Source: Candidatus Dormiibacterota bacterium
Lineage (GTDB): Bacteria; Chloroflexota; Dormibacteria; Dormibacterales; Dormibacteraceae
Reading direction: 5' to 3'
Assembly: GCA_003169845.1 (NCBI GenBank)
Contig: PNAG01000021.1
Span: 152,997 to 216,996, forward strand
Length of the DNA stretch: 64,000 bases
Position numbers and translations under genes: made by a program. This document shows positions 1 through 9,088 of this stretch, piece after piece. The notes under the pieces were generated by a model. That model ran no database searches, was not told the origin of the DNA, and worked only from the letters and a program-made list of their open reading frames with translations. Position 1 is the first letter of the stretch, and every line of letters begins with the position of its first letter.

Positions 1-2
1 GC

Positions 3-2552
3 GCCGCGGCGGAGATGCGCCAGCGGATCGAGGACCGGATCTGCGCCGCGGCTCCCGCTGTGGGGACTTTTCACTCGATCGCGTTGGGGTGGCTGCGTGC
101 GGACGGCCGCGCCGTGGGGGTGCCGGCCGACTTTCGAATCCTGGCCGGCGCCGACCGCTGGATCCTCGCCAGGGAGCTCATGTGGCAGCTCGGAGACAAC
201 GCTCTGACCGGTGACGAGCGTCCAGACGACCTGGTTGGGCCCGCACTGCAGATGCTCGAGCGTATGAAGCAGGAGCTGGTTCCGATCGGCAGGCTTGCCG
301 CCTGGGCGCCGGCCGGCGACGACCCTGAGCGCGGTGACCTGATGCGCGCGTGTGTCCGGTTGTTTCGCGCCTACGATCGCGAATGCCGGAAGCGCCGCCT
401 CCTCGACTTCGAGGACCTGCTCGTGCTCACCGTCCGGATGCTCGAGGAAAACGCGAAGCTCCTGGACCAGTACACCGCGCGCTATCGAGACGTGCTCGTC
501 GACGAGTACCAGGACCTGAACCTTGCGCAGGAACGCCTGGTCGAGCTCATCGCCTCGAAAACCCAGCCGTTCGTCGTCGGCGACGACGATCAGTCGATCT
601 ATCGCTTTCGAGGGGCGTCCCGCGCCAGCCTCGAAAGGTTCATCGCCAGCTTTCCAGGCACTGGCACGATGACGATGGGCCGAAACCGGCGAAGCTCGCG
701 ACGCATTGTGGCGGCGGCCGCCGCGCTGATCGGGAACAACGGCAACAGGCTCCCCAAACAGCTGGTCTCGGCCATGCCAGGACCCGAGGTCGAGCTCTGG
801 AGCTGCCCGGACGGACACACCGAGGCCACAGCCATTGCCACGCAGGCGGCGGACCTGGTTGAACGTGGAACATCCCTGCGGCAGATCGCGGTCCTGTGCC
901 GAACCAATGCGATCGCACGGCCGATCGCATTGGCCCTCGCGGCCCAGGGACTTCCGCACGTGGTGATTGGAGGCCGCGGTTTTCACGACCGCGCCGAAAT
1001 CAGAGATGTCATCGCTCTGCTGCGCGTGCTGCGCGACCCCGGCGACGTGGTGGCCATAGCCCGGTCCATCACCCGCCCGCCTTTGAGCCTCGATCTCTCG
1101 AGGGCCCTGGCGGTGCTTCGGGATCGCGGCGAACAGCCGCCCCTGGACGCTGTCAAGGCCTGGAAGCCGGCGGCATCGTTCGCGAGCCTGCTGGAGGAGC
1201 TGACCGCGGACTCCACACGTCTCGACGTGCGCGATCTGTTCTTCGAGCTGATGAACCGCACCCGCTACCTCGAAGTCGTTGGCGAAACACTGGAGGCGGG
1301 GGAGGCGGCGCGCGTCACCGCCAATGTGAGCCGCCTGGCCGAGATGATCGCTGAGTTTTGCGAAACCGCGGTCGATCGGTCGCTGACCGCTTACATGCAT
1401 CACCTCGACCTCGTCCTGCTTTCCGGCGAGGACGAGGAGCCGGCTCCAGTCGAGACGGCGGACGACGCGATCCACGTCATGACCATCCACCAGGCCAAAG
1501 GGCTGGAGTTCGACGCCGTCTTCGTGCCGGGGCTGGTCGAAGGGCGCCTGCCGCAGTCGGGGAGGTCGCCTCGGTTCGAGCTGCCGCCTTCCGTCCTCGA
1601 GCCGCTCGTTCGGGGCCGCGAGGACGTAGTCGCCGAAGAACGTCGGCTCCTTTACGTCGCGATGACTCGAGCCAGGCGTCACCTGTACCTGACCCGCGCC
1701 TCGCACTACGAAGGCGGCCGCCGATGGAGACATTCGCGCTTTCTGGACGAGGTGCGGGCAGCGGGTGCGCGCACGGTTTGCGAGCGTGAGTTCGAAGCCG
1801 CGGCGCAGCCGCCCCCGCGTCGCATGCCACCGAAGCAGCCCGGCAAGGTGGTGCTTTCGTTCAGTGCTATCGCCGCCTACAGGGAATGCCCTCGCCAGTA
1901 CTGGTTCCGCCAGGAGCAGCGTCTGCCAGCCGTGCAGAGCGCCGAGGCCGTTCACGGCGTGATCCAGCACGAGGTCTTGCGCCAGGCGGGAGAGGCTCGC
2001 AGGAGCGGCCGGCAGGTGACAGCGAAGGCGCTGAGGTCGATTCACGATGAGGTGTGGCGGCTGAGCGCCTTTCCGGATCCGCGTCGTGCCGCCACTTTCA
2101 AGCGCATCGGCGCCGCCCAGTTGGAGGCCTATCGCAGCCGTGGAGGATTCGACGCAGCGCCCGAGTTTCTCGAGCATCCTTTCAGCGCCGCTGTCGACGG
2201 ATGGACCCTGCGCGGCGTCATCGATCGCATCGACCGCACAGACGCGGGCTGGCGGATTGTCGACTACAAGAGCGGCCGGCCGCTGACTCGGCGCCGGCGG
2301 GATCTCCAGGTCGCGCTATATGCGATCGGCGCCAACAATGCGCTGCGACTTGATCCCATCGAGCTGGAGGTGGTCTACCTTGCGACGGGCGAAAGCGTCA
2401 AGGTCGAGAAGGTTGGCGAGCTCGTCACCGACGCCACCGGCCAGGCCACCGAAGTTGCGGCGGGAGTCAGAGAGGGAATGTTCGAAGCGCGACCGGAGCG
2501 CCGGCGCTGCCGGCTCTGTCCTTACCGGCTCGCCTGCGCCGACGCCCTGTAA
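3..2552 (+). CDS. UvrD/Rep-family helicase with C-terminal RecB-like nuclease domain (5'-truncated by window edge)
   Basis: Superfamily 1 DNA helicase fused to a PD-(D/E)XK nuclease, as in AdnA/AdnB-type repair enzymes. Visible motifs are GTFHSI (about base 63), the Walker B VDEYQD (about 498), GDDDQSIYRFRGA (about 580), TIHQAKGLEFD (about 1485) and LLYVAMTRARR (about 1650). The nuclease part has GVIDRID and VDYKSG (about 2215-2275). A Cys in YRECPRQYW and three in CRLCPYRLAC at the C-terminus suggest an AddB-like Fe-S cluster. The Walker A region is missing because the frame runs open through base 3; the ATG at 15 lies inside the gene (AAAEMRQRIE resembles the helicase segment before motif Ic). 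The 3' end overlaps the convergent glycosyltransferase by 31 bp. Confidence 0.9.
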   Translation, partial: AAAEMRQRIEDRICAAAPAVGTFHSIALGWLRADGRAVGVPADFRILAGADRWILARELMWQLGDNALTGDERPDDLVGPALQMLERMKQELVPIGRLAAWAPAGDDPERGDLMRACVRLFRAYDRECRKRRLLDFEDLLVLTVRMLEENAKLLDQYTARYRDVLVDEYQDLNLAQERLVELIASKTQPFVVGDDDQSIYRFRGASRASLERFIASFPGTGTMTMGRNRRSSRRIVAAAAALIGNNGNRLPKQLVSAMPGPEVELWSCPDGHTEATAIATQAADLVERGTSLRQIAVLCRTNAIARPIALALAAQGLPHVVIGGRGFHDRAEIRDVIALLRVLRDPGDVVAIARSITRPPLSLDLSRALAVLRDRGEQPPLDAVKAWKPAASFASLLEELTADSTRLDVRDLFFELMNRTRYLEVVGETLEAGEAARVTANVSRLAEMIAEFCETAVDRSLTAYMHHLDLVLLSGEDEEPAPVETADDAIHVMTIHQAKGLEFDAVFVPGLVEGRLPQSGRSPRFELPPSVLEPLVRGREDVVAEERRLLYVAMTRARRHLYLTRASHYEGGRRWRHSRFLDEVRAAGARTVCEREFEAAAQPPPRRMPPKQPGKVVLSFSAIAAYRECPRQYWFRQEQRLPAVQSAEAVHGVIQHEVLRQAGEARRSGRQVTAKALRSIHDEVWRLSAFPDPRRAATFKRIGAAQLEAYRSRGGFDAAPEFLEHPFSAAVDGWTLRGVIDRIDRTDAGWRIVDYKSGRPLTRRRRDLQVALYAIGANNALRLDPIELEVVYLATGESVKVEKVGELVTDATGQATEVAAGVREGMFEARPERRRCRLCPYRLACADAL

Positions 2553-3772
2553 CGGGCCGCGAGCAGAAGGCACTCGCGCGCGATGTCCGAGGAGGCGTAT
2601 GGATGAGCAAGCTCCTGGGCCTTGCGTGACATCTCGCGCCACGTCGGTCCGCCTTCGGCCAGGACCCTGACCTCATCGAGCAGGTCCGAGTCTTTCGGCG
2701 CGTAGGCGCCGAAACCAGAGTCGACGACGTAGTCGACGTTTGGGGTTTCCTGTCCCGGCAGAAAGCCGGTGATGATCAGCGGCAGCCCTGTGGCGAGCGC
2801 CTCAGCGATCGCGCCGGGACCTGCCTTCGTCACCACCATATCGCAGGCCCGCATCAGCTCGGGCATGTAGTCGACAAACCCCAAGACCAGGGTTTGGGTC
2901 GCGAAGCGAAGCTCCTGCAAGCGCCGCCGCAGCTTCTCGTTTCGTCCGGCCACGACTACGAGCTGCCACTGGTACGGCTCCCAGGCGAGGGCGCGCACCT
3001 GCTGTGTGAGATGTCCGACCCCGGCCGCACCGCCCATCACCAACACGGTGAACCGGCCCTCGTCGAGACCGAACCGTCGGCGCAGTGCCTGCTTCTCGCC
3101 TGGAGCAGGCGGCCGGAAACGAAGGTCGACGGGAAGCCCGAGCAGCTTGACCCGGTCTACCGGGACCCGGCGTCTCAAGGCCACCTTGCGCGCGAGCTCG
3201 GTGGGAGCGATCACCAGGTCGGCCTGGCTGAAGGTCCAGCCGCGGTGAAAATCGACGAGGTCCGTGATCACCGTCATGAGCGCGCGCGGCCGGCCGCTCT
3301 TTCGAATCGCCTGGTGGCTGATGTGATTGAGCAGCGGGTGCACCGACAGCACCACGTCGGGGTCGTGGGACTTCAAGAGATCGATCACCGACTTGCGCAC
3401 GCCAGGACCGAAGACGGCGCGGATCGCAGCGAAAGCCGGCCTGGTGTTGCTCGTGTGGTAGACCGCCCCCCACGCGGCGCGCGACCGGCGGATCACCGGC
3501 GAGTAAAGAGAGGCGAGCCTGCTGACGACGGTAGGGCCCTGCCCGATCAATGGGTCTGCGACAGTCACGATGCAGCTGGGGTCGAGCAGCTTGAGAGCGT
3601 CGGTCAGGGCGCGCGCGGCGGCCCGGTGGCCCCCACCCGTATCGCTGAAAAGGATCAGGATCCGCGGCGAATCGCCTGCAGGTGTCGGTAGGAGGGGCGG
3701 CGCCTTGGGAGGGCCGGCGTCCGCCGGCTCGACGGTTACTTCCGTCGCGCCGCCGCGCGGCGCGCGATCCAC
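2522..3772 (-). CDS. MGDG synthase-type diacylglycerol glycosyltransferase
   Basis: Probably transfers a hexose from a UDP-sugar to diacylglycerol to make membrane glycolipid, by family resemblance to MGDG synthase and UgtP. The N-terminal acceptor domain has the family motif SDTGGGHRAAARAL (about residues 43-56). The C-terminal GT-B donor half has VTKAGPGAIAEALATGLP followed by PGQETPNVDYVV. The start is uncertain: I chose GTG at 3772, which overlaps the upstream cytochrome gene by 37 bp. The frame stays open to a GTG at 3838, and no good ribosome site is visible for either. It is downstream of, and probably co-transcribed with, the cytochrome c gene. Sugar specificity cannot be read from the sequence. 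Confidence 0.82.
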   Translation of the reverse strand: MDRAPRGGATEVTVEPADAGPPKAPPLLPTPAGDSPRILILFSDTGGGHRAAARALTDALKLLDPSCIVTVADPLIGQGPTVVSRLASLYSPVIRRSRAAWGAVYHTSNTRPAFAAIRAVFGPGVRKSVIDLLKSHDPDVVLSVHPLLNHISHQAIRKSGRPRALMTVITDLVDFHRGWTFSQADLVIAPTELARKVALRRRVPVDRVKLLGLPVDLRFRPPAPGEKQALRRRFGLDEGRFTVLVMGGAAGVGHLTQQVRALAWEPYQWQLVVVAGRNEKLRRRLQELRFATQTLVLGFVDYMPELMRACDMVVTKAGPGAIAEALATGLPLIITGFLPGQETPNVDYVVDSGFGAYAPKDSDLLDEVRVLAEGGPTWREMSRKAQELAHPYASSDIARECLLLAARYRASAQASR

Positions 3773-4332
3773 CGCATGTTGTACTGGGAGAGGAGGAAGG
3801 TGACGAACACCATGGCGATGATCCCGATGCCGACCCACAGGATGGTTCGCTTGGCGAGCTCACCGGGAGCGAGCGGCGCGTTTCCTGCTCCCAGCGTGTT
3901 CTGCTGGATGATGTAAGCGGCCAGGTCTTTGACGTCCTGGTCCGTCAGCGCGGCGTTTCCGCCCTTGGGCGGCATCGCGATCTGCTTGGGGTCATGGGGC
4001 TGCGGCGTGCGGCCGTTGGTGATGATGTTGATCAGGAAAGTCGGGTCGAGGGGGTTAGACACGCCAGGCAGCTTGTCGATCGGGTTGAGGACCGCGCCGA
4101 TCCCTCCTTCGAGGCTGGCGCCGTGGCAGGTGGCGCAGTTCTGGCCGTAGAGAGCGGCTCCCCTTGTGGGGTCGCCAGGTAGGGCTGCCGCGGTGCTGCC
4201 TGAGGGTGACGGCGAGGGGGAGCTGGCCGCCAGCGTCGTGATCGCCGTCAAGGCGACCAGCACTGGTATCGCAAGCGCGACCAGCGCGGAAAGCTTGAAG
4301 CCCTTCGGGAGGCGCATCGCGCGCCAAATCAT
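3736..4332 (-). CDS. membrane-anchored c-type cytochrome
   Basis: A single-haem cytochrome c of 198 residues. A hydrophobic N-terminal export or anchor segment (about 12-36) is followed by a Ser/Pro-rich linker, the haem site CATCH (66-70) and a likely distal Met ligand in QIAMPPKGG (Met120). A second membrane helix lies at about 163-182 with a basic tail inside. The haem domain therefore faces outward and probably carries electrons in a respiratory chain. The ATG at 4332 is preceded by AGAGGTA at good spacing. No oxidase subunits lie nearby, so its partner is unknown. A glycosyltransferase gene follows with overlap. Confidence 0.88.
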   Translation of the reverse strand: MIWRAMRLPKGFKLSALVALAIPVLVALTAITTLAASSPSPSPSGSTAAALPGDPTRGAALYGQNCATCHGASLEGGIGAVLNPIDKLPGVSNPLDPTFLINIITNGRTPQPHDPKQIAMPPKGGNAALTDQDVKDLAAYIIQQNTLGAGNAPLAPGELAKRTILWVGIGIIAMVFVTFLLSQYNMRWIARRAAARRK

Positions 4333-4340
4333 AACTACCT

Positions 4341-4366
4341 CTATTCCCGGACCTCGGCGGGAATAG
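4341..4366. repeat. 9-bp inverted repeat in cytochrome c leader
   Basis: Perfect arms CTATTCCCG (4341-4349) and CGGGAATAG (4358-4366) flank an 8-base spacer, starting 8 bp upstream of the cytochrome c ATG. One arm touches the ribosome-binding sequence. It could be a translational hairpin or an operator; nothing in the sequence decides between them. Confidence 0.45.
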
Positions 4367-4450
4367 CTGCTGAGCGCGTAGGTTTTACTGGTATGGCATC
4401 CTGCTCGCCGGTCTCTCGTTCCGGCTTCTGCTGCGTCTCACGGCGCTGGC

Positions 4451-5761
4451 TTGACGCGAGATCGGCCTACCGTGGCTGAGGCGACCCGACTGATCGACGA
4501 CCGCGCCGCCCGCAGGCGGATCGCGGTCATCTCCATGCACACGTCCCCGACGGCTTCGTTGGGCCAGAACGCAAACGGCGGCCTCAACGTATACGTAAGA
4601 GAAGTCTGCACCGCATTCAGCGAACACGGCATCGCCACCGACATCTTCACCCACAAACAGTCCATCGATGACCCGGATGTCGAAACGCTTGCCCCACTCT
4701 CGCGGGTGATCTACCTCCCCGCGGGCAACGGGCTCGACAAGTACTCCCTGTATCGCGAGGTGCCCTCGTTCGCCGCCCGGATCAAGGAATTCGCAGTCCG
4801 TCAGGACCTCCGCTATGACCTCCTGTACTCGCACTATTGGCTGTCGGGTGAGGTCGCCTGCCTGCTCCGGCCGGAGCTCGCCACCGGCTGGGCTCACATC
4901 GCGCACACGCTGGGATTGGTCAAGAATCGCACCCTCGCCGCCGGCGCCCGGCCGGAGCCCGAGCTTCGCATCCGTATCGAGGCCGAGCTCGCTGAACAGG
5001 CAAACCTTCTGATCGCTTCCACCGACGACGAGGCGCACGAGCTGATCGCCGGCTACGGGGCCGACCCGGAGCGCGTCTGCGTGGTGCCTCCCGGGGTCGA
5101 CCTCGGGATGTTCCAGCCCATGGATCGGGCCGATGCCCGGCGCGAAATCGGTTACCGCAGCGGCCGTCTCCTCCTGTTCGTCGGCAGGCTGGAGCGGCTC
5201 AAGGGTGTCGAGGTTGCGATTCGAGCCCTCGGGCTGTTGCGTGACCGGCAGCATGATGACGTGCGGCTTTTGATCCTGGGCGAGGACAGCCACGAGGGCG
5301 AAGAGAGCGAGACGGAGCGACTCAAGGCGATTGCCTCAGAGGTGCGGGTACGCGATCGAGTGGACTTCGTCGGTTCGGTCGCCCACCACGAGCTGCCGTA
5401 CTTCTACGCCGCGGCCGATGTCTGCGTGATGCCGTCTTACAGCGAATCGTTCGGCCTGGTCGCACTGGAAGCGCAAGCGTGCGGCTGTCCCGTCGTTGCC
5501 TCGGGGGTTTCCGGGCTGCGCTCGGTCGTCCGCGACGAGGTCAGCGGCTACCTTATCGACGAGCACGACCCGGCGGCGTACGCGGAGCGAATCGGACGCC
5601 TGCTCGAGAACAGCGAGCTCGCGCAGCAGATGGGGCGCCGAGGCCGGCTGCTGGCTCAACGGTTCTCCTGGTCGCGCACGGCCGACAGGCTGGAAGAGCT
5701 CTTCGAGCAGGTCGTCGGGCGAAATCAGGCCCTGGTCCAGGCGAGCGCGCGGCAAGAATAG
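4451..5761 (+). CDS. GT4-family glycosyltransferase, MshA-like
   Basis: Retaining GT-B glycosyltransferase of 436 residues. The N-terminal domain has GGLNVYVREVC (about 43-53), a signature shared by MshA and sucrose-phosphate-synthase-like enzymes. The nucleotide-sugar half has LLFVGRLERLKGVE, then SYSESFGLVALEAQACG with the E-x7-E pair of GT4 enzymes. The TTG at 4451 gives the longest frame. A GTG at 4472 is equally plausible, since the first strand RRRIAVISMH begins only at residue 21. The 3' end overlaps the convergent lipoprotein gene by 37 bp. MshA makes the mycothiol precursor, but other mshBCD genes are absent here, so the substrate is open. Confidence 0.83.
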   Translation: MTRDRPTVAEATRLIDDRAARRRIAVISMHTSPTASLGQNANGGLNVYVREVCTAFSEHGIATDIFTHKQSIDDPDVETLAPLSRVIYLPAGNGLDKYSLYREVPSFAARIKEFAVRQDLRYDLLYSHYWLSGEVACLLRPELATGWAHIAHTLGLVKNRTLAAGARPEPELRIRIEAELAEQANLLIASTDDEAHELIAGYGADPERVCVVPPGVDLGMFQPMDRADARREIGYRSGRLLLFVGRLERLKGVEVAIRALGLLRDRQHDDVRLLILGEDSHEGEESETERLKAIASEVRVRDRVDFVGSVAHHELPYFYAAADVCVMPSYSESFGLVALEAQACGCPVVASGVSGLRSVVRDEVSGYLIDEHDPAAYAERIGRLLENSELAQQMGRRGRLLAQRFSWSRTADRLEELFEQVVGRNQALVQASARQE

Positions 5762-7317
5762 GGAAACGAGCTCGGGTCGTATCGCGTCAGTGCCGTAGGT
5801 CGCGTCCCGTCCGCATTCATGAGCCAGACCTGGTTTCCGCTGATGAACGCGATCTGATGCCCATCCGGTGACGGGACCGGGGCTGAGAGGTCCACGGTGG
5901 GGTCTGCCGGGAAAGCGGACCCGGCAGTCAACGCGGCAGGCGGAGCGACGACGTTGACCACGAACGCCTTGTGAGAGCTGTTTGCCGCCGACTGCACAGC
6001 CGCAGCGAACACGAGGTGGGTCGAGTCCGGAAGCCAGGCCGGGGGACCGAGGTCTCCGGAGGCGACTGTGGTCGTCGTGCCGGCTCCTGCAAAGTTCTTG
6101 ACCTGGAGGCTGGTCGCCCCGCCGTCGTCGCGCAGATACGCGATGCGGTCTCCTGACGGCGCCCAGGTGACGTCGCTGACCGCGCTCGTGTCGACGGCAA
6201 GCTGGTAGCGCGCCCGCAGGCCGACGTCATAACCCCAGATCTTGTTCGGCGCAAGCGCGCCCTGCACGAACGCGATCCTCAATCCATTGGGCGCGACCGT
6301 TGCCTGCGCCACATCGGTGGCGATCACCTCGTCAAGCCCGTCGGCAGCCTGTCGGTGCAAGACCCCGGCGTCGTCGATGAACGCATAGCCCATGCCCGAA
6401 GCAAGAGCGCCCGCCCACGCACCTTTGAAGGAGAGCTGCACGGTCCCGCTGCCCGGTACGAACTGGGACCAGGCCTCGCCATCGCCCTGGATGAGAAGAC
6501 TCTCGCCGCCTGGCGCCCAGCTGAACGAGCGCACCGCGCTGTCGTTGAACAGCTGGCGCGGGAAGGCGGTCTCGTTGACCATCCACAATCCACCCGGGGC
6601 CCCCCCGGTGCCGTCGGTGGCGAAGGCAAGCCAGCCCTTCAGCGCCTGTGGAGAACCTGTCGCGAAGCGGATGGTCTGGTCGCGGCCCAGCTGGTTGCCA
6701 TCGATATCGAGGGCCGCCGTGTTGACCGACACCTGGTAGGTGGTGTCGGGAGCGAGGAGCTGAGACGGGGCGATGACGGCTCGGCGGCCATCAGTAGGGT
6801 CCAACCGCACGTCAAACGGGATGCTGGGGTTGAAGGTGAGCGCCGACCGCAGGCTTGTCACGTTCATCTCGCGCGTGAAGACGAAAGTGATGTATGCGGC
6901 CGGGTCTACGCCTGTGTCCGCGTCCGAGGGCGTCGAGGTGGCGAGGTCAGGAGGACCCTCGGTCACGAATGACCAATGGTGGCGCAGCGAGTAGGTGTTG
7001 CCCACGAGGTCTCGATAGCCGGCCTCGAGTATCACTTCGTAGGTTGTGCTCGCCTGCAGGGTGGTGTGGTTGTAGACGAGCTGGCGCGCGCTCTCCCAAT
7101 GCACAGTACCGTCGGACACCGGGAAGAGATGAAGCCGGCTTTCCACGGACGCCTGATCGACGGCGTGGTCGAACGCGATCCTGATCGGGGCGGCCGTCGA
7201 AACTTCGATCGCGCCGCGCTGGGGCGAGTAGTCGACGATCTGGGGCGGGTTGCCGCCGCAGGCGGTCAGCGGAATCAGCAACAGCGTCCCGATCGTCGCG
7301 CCGGCGAACAGGCGCAT
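5725..7317 (-). CDS. lipoprotein with two SbsA/Big_5 Ig-like domains and a TolB-like beta-propeller
   Basis: Exported lipoprotein of 530 residues. The signal MRLFAGATIGTLLLIPLTAC ends in a lipobox with Cys20. Two Ig-like repeats follow (about 25-125 and 130-235), each with the TxYxVxxx and FxTG ends of Big_5 domains. The C-terminal half carries propeller blades such as VSDVTWAPSGDRIAYL, PPAWLPDSTHLVFAA and PSPDGHQIAFIS. The start is the ATG at 7317, with GGGAGGG upstream; frames reading further upstream would bury the signal peptide. Likely an outer-surface binding or sensing protein; the ligand is unknown. It converges on, and overlaps, the GT4 gene. Confidence 0.82.
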   Translation of the reverse strand: MRLFAGATIGTLLLIPLTACGGNPPQIVDYSPQRGAIEVSTAAPIRIAFDHAVDQASVESRLHLFPVSDGTVHWESARQLVYNHTTLQASTTYEVILEAGYRDLVGNTYSLRHHWSFVTEGPPDLATSTPSDADTGVDPAAYITFVFTREMNVTSLRSALTFNPSIPFDVRLDPTDGRRAVIAPSQLLAPDTTYQVSVNTAALDIDGNQLGRDQTIRFATGSPQALKGWLAFATDGTGGAPGGLWMVNETAFPRQLFNDSAVRSFSWAPGGESLLIQGDGEAWSQFVPGSGTVQLSFKGAWAGALASGMGYAFIDDAGVLHRQAADGLDEVIATDVAQATVAPNGLRIAFVQGALAPNKIWGYDVGLRARYQLAVDTSAVSDVTWAPSGDRIAYLRDDGGATSLQVKNFAGAGTTTTVASGDLGPPAWLPDSTHLVFAAAVQSAANSSHKAFVVNVVAPPAALTAGSAFPADPTVDLSAPVPSPDGHQIAFISGNQVWLMNADGTRPTALTRYDPSSFPYSCRALAWTRA

Positions 7318-7431
7318 CTGCCGCGGGCCCTCCCTCTCCCGTGTCGGTCCCTCCCCCAGCCGACCTACCGTAGCCGAGGCTAAGCGAGAAACGAAGGAGA
7401 GGCAACCCACCCTGTTAAGGCTACGTGCGGC

Positions 7432-8973
7432 TTAGAGGTGCGACTTGAGCCGGGCCCTCATCTCCTGGGCGAGCTGCTCGAGCCGCGAGGAATCCACGAA
7501 GAGGAGCGAGATGCTCGGGATCTGATCGATCGCAGCCTCGACGCCCCCGAGAGACGGGTCGGCCGCACCGAGAATGTCCTTCACCTTGCGAGCGCGGTTG
7601 CCCAGGGCGTCCTCCGCCATCGCCTGAAGCTCCGCGACGATCGCTGCCCAGTCAAGCTGCGGTCCGGAGGTCCGTGGAGGCGTGGTGGGTGCGACCTGCA
7701 CCGAGGGCGGTGTCGGCTGCGTGTAGTTGGAGTAGGCACCGGTCGGGATCTGCGTGGTCGGAGGTTCTGCCGGCATGACCGGAATCGTGGGGTTGGTCGG
7801 CATGACTGGCTCTGGCGCGGGCGCCACAGGAGCAGGCGGCGCCGGCGCAGGTGCGCCGACCTGCGAGCCGCGCGAGGCCCTCAGCCCGCCCACGATCTCG
7901 TCGACGTCGAGAGGCGGATGCTTGGTCGCGTCGGCCGACTTGACCTCGATCATCGCGGCGGGGTCGTCGCAGAGCGCCAGCGCGCGGTCGGGCTTGTCGG
8001 AGATGTCTCGCGATTCGCTGGTGTACGCGCCGGCGAGCTCGCCGTTGGCGAGGATGATCACCCCAGTACCGCCTGCCGACCGGATCATCACGCTGCCGCT
8101 CAGCTTGCGGTCGCTGAGAAACTTGAGAAGGGCCTTCATGTCCACCCAGGCCGCGTACAGCTCGGTATACATCGGCCTCGAAACGGTCAGCTCGTAAAGG
8201 CCGTCGATCAGCTCCGGCGAGAGTCCGACCACGTCCAGGACCCCGTGTCCGCTCGTAACGTCATCGTTGAACCGCTGCAGCGCCTCCTTGCCGAGCACAA
8301 GGCTGCCCACGTCCGCGGCACCGTCGTACATGCACTCGAGCGCCGAGCCCTCGCGGAACAGGATCAGTCCGGACGCATCGTCGGTCAGCAAGCGCACGTA
8401 GCCCGTGTAACCCTCCTTTTCGAGGGTCGTGATCAGGCGCGGGAAATCCACGAATGACGTCTTCAAGGAGTCATAGATGATCTGTCCCGCGGGAACGGGA
8501 ATGGGTTCGCGTCCGTGCTTCGGCTGCGGGCGGTGCTTCACGCCGCGTCTTGGCTGGGGTGCTTCCACCTTTCTCTCCGGTTCAAGATGATCTTTGCGAT
8601 CAACGCGTGCCTCGATTCTCTCCGGCCTGGCCTCGACCTCGGCCACGGGCTCGGCAGCGGCCGGCACGCTGGACGCTGATTCTGCGGTCTGGACCAACTC
8701 CGGGATGCCGGCTTTGACCGACTCGTCAGCCGGCAGCTTGGCCTTGGCGTCAAACTCGAAATCGCCCCTGGTCCAGTGAAGGGCGGTGACCACGGCGTCG
8801 TCGCCGGCCTTTCCATCGCTCTGGGCGTGGAAAAGATGACCGAACAGAAAGTAAAGCGAGGCCGACTGTCCATTCCCATTGCGGACGGTAAGGGTACCTG
8901 TGGAGCGCTCTCCCTGAGCAGCCTCCAGAAGTGAACGAAGGGGAATTTCGGCCAATGAGCCGTGCGCCTGCAA
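7432..8973 (-). CDS. DUF4388-domain protein
   Basis: Cytoplasmic protein of about 513 residues. The N-terminus (GSLAEIPLRSLLEAA, then TGTLTVRNG and LYFLFGHLFHAQ) is a DUF4388 domain, a family often found with signalling proteins. The middle part has GYTGYVRLLTDDASGLILF and a related GSVMIRSAGGTGVIILANGELAGAY, so the DUF4388-like fold may be repeated. A Pro/Thr/Ala-rich linker leads to a helical C-terminus. The start is set by AGGAG seven bases before a TTG at 8973; longer frames would run into the divergent phosphatase gene. Function is unknown. Confidence 0.72.
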   Translation of the reverse strand: MQAHGSLAEIPLRSLLEAAQGERSTGTLTVRNGNGQSASLYFLFGHLFHAQSDGKAGDDAVVTALHWTRGDFEFDAKAKLPADESVKAGIPELVQTAESASSVPAAAEPVAEVEARPERIEARVDRKDHLEPERKVEAPQPRRGVKHRPQPKHGREPIPVPAGQIIYDSLKTSFVDFPRLITTLEKEGYTGYVRLLTDDASGLILFREGSALECMYDGAADVGSLVLGKEALQRFNDDVTSGHGVLDVVGLSPELIDGLYELTVSRPMYTELYAAWVDMKALLKFLSDRKLSGSVMIRSAGGTGVIILANGELAGAYTSESRDISDKPDRALALCDDPAAMIEVKSADATKHPPLDVDEIVGGLRASRGSQVGAPAPAPPAPVAPAPEPVMPTNPTIPVMPAEPPTTQIPTGAYSNYTQPTPPSVQVAPTTPPRTSGPQLDWAAIVAELQAMAEDALGNRARKVKDILGAADPSLGGVEAAIDQIPSISLLFVDSSRLEQLAQEMRARLKSHL

Positions 8974-9088
8974 GAGCCTTCTCCTGAGATCGGCCCAGCC
9001 CGATCGGGGGGATAAAGAGAAAGTTAGTATAGATATCGAGATCAGATCCGCGCGCCCGGAGCCGCCTGAGACCGGCGAAGCCGCCCCC
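8974..9088. promoter_or_regulatory. AT-rich divergent intergenic region, likely promoters
   Basis: The 115 bases between two divergent genes hold an AT-rich island at 9013-9037 that contrasts with the surrounding GC-rich DNA. TATAGAT (9028-9034, plus strand) and TATACT (9031-9026, minus strand) could serve as -10 boxes. No good -35 box is visible for either. Confidence 0.35.

Noticed and set aside
4385..5293. Long minus-strand open frame opposite the GT4 gene
   Set aside because: No family sequence; it is the antisense shadow of a clear glycosyltransferase in GC-rich DNA.
4465..7379. Similar 20-base strings (CCTACCGTGGCTGAGGC at about 4467 and CCTACCGTAGCCGAGGC at about 7363)
   Set aside because: Only about 17 bases match, with different flanks and no shared role; could be chance.
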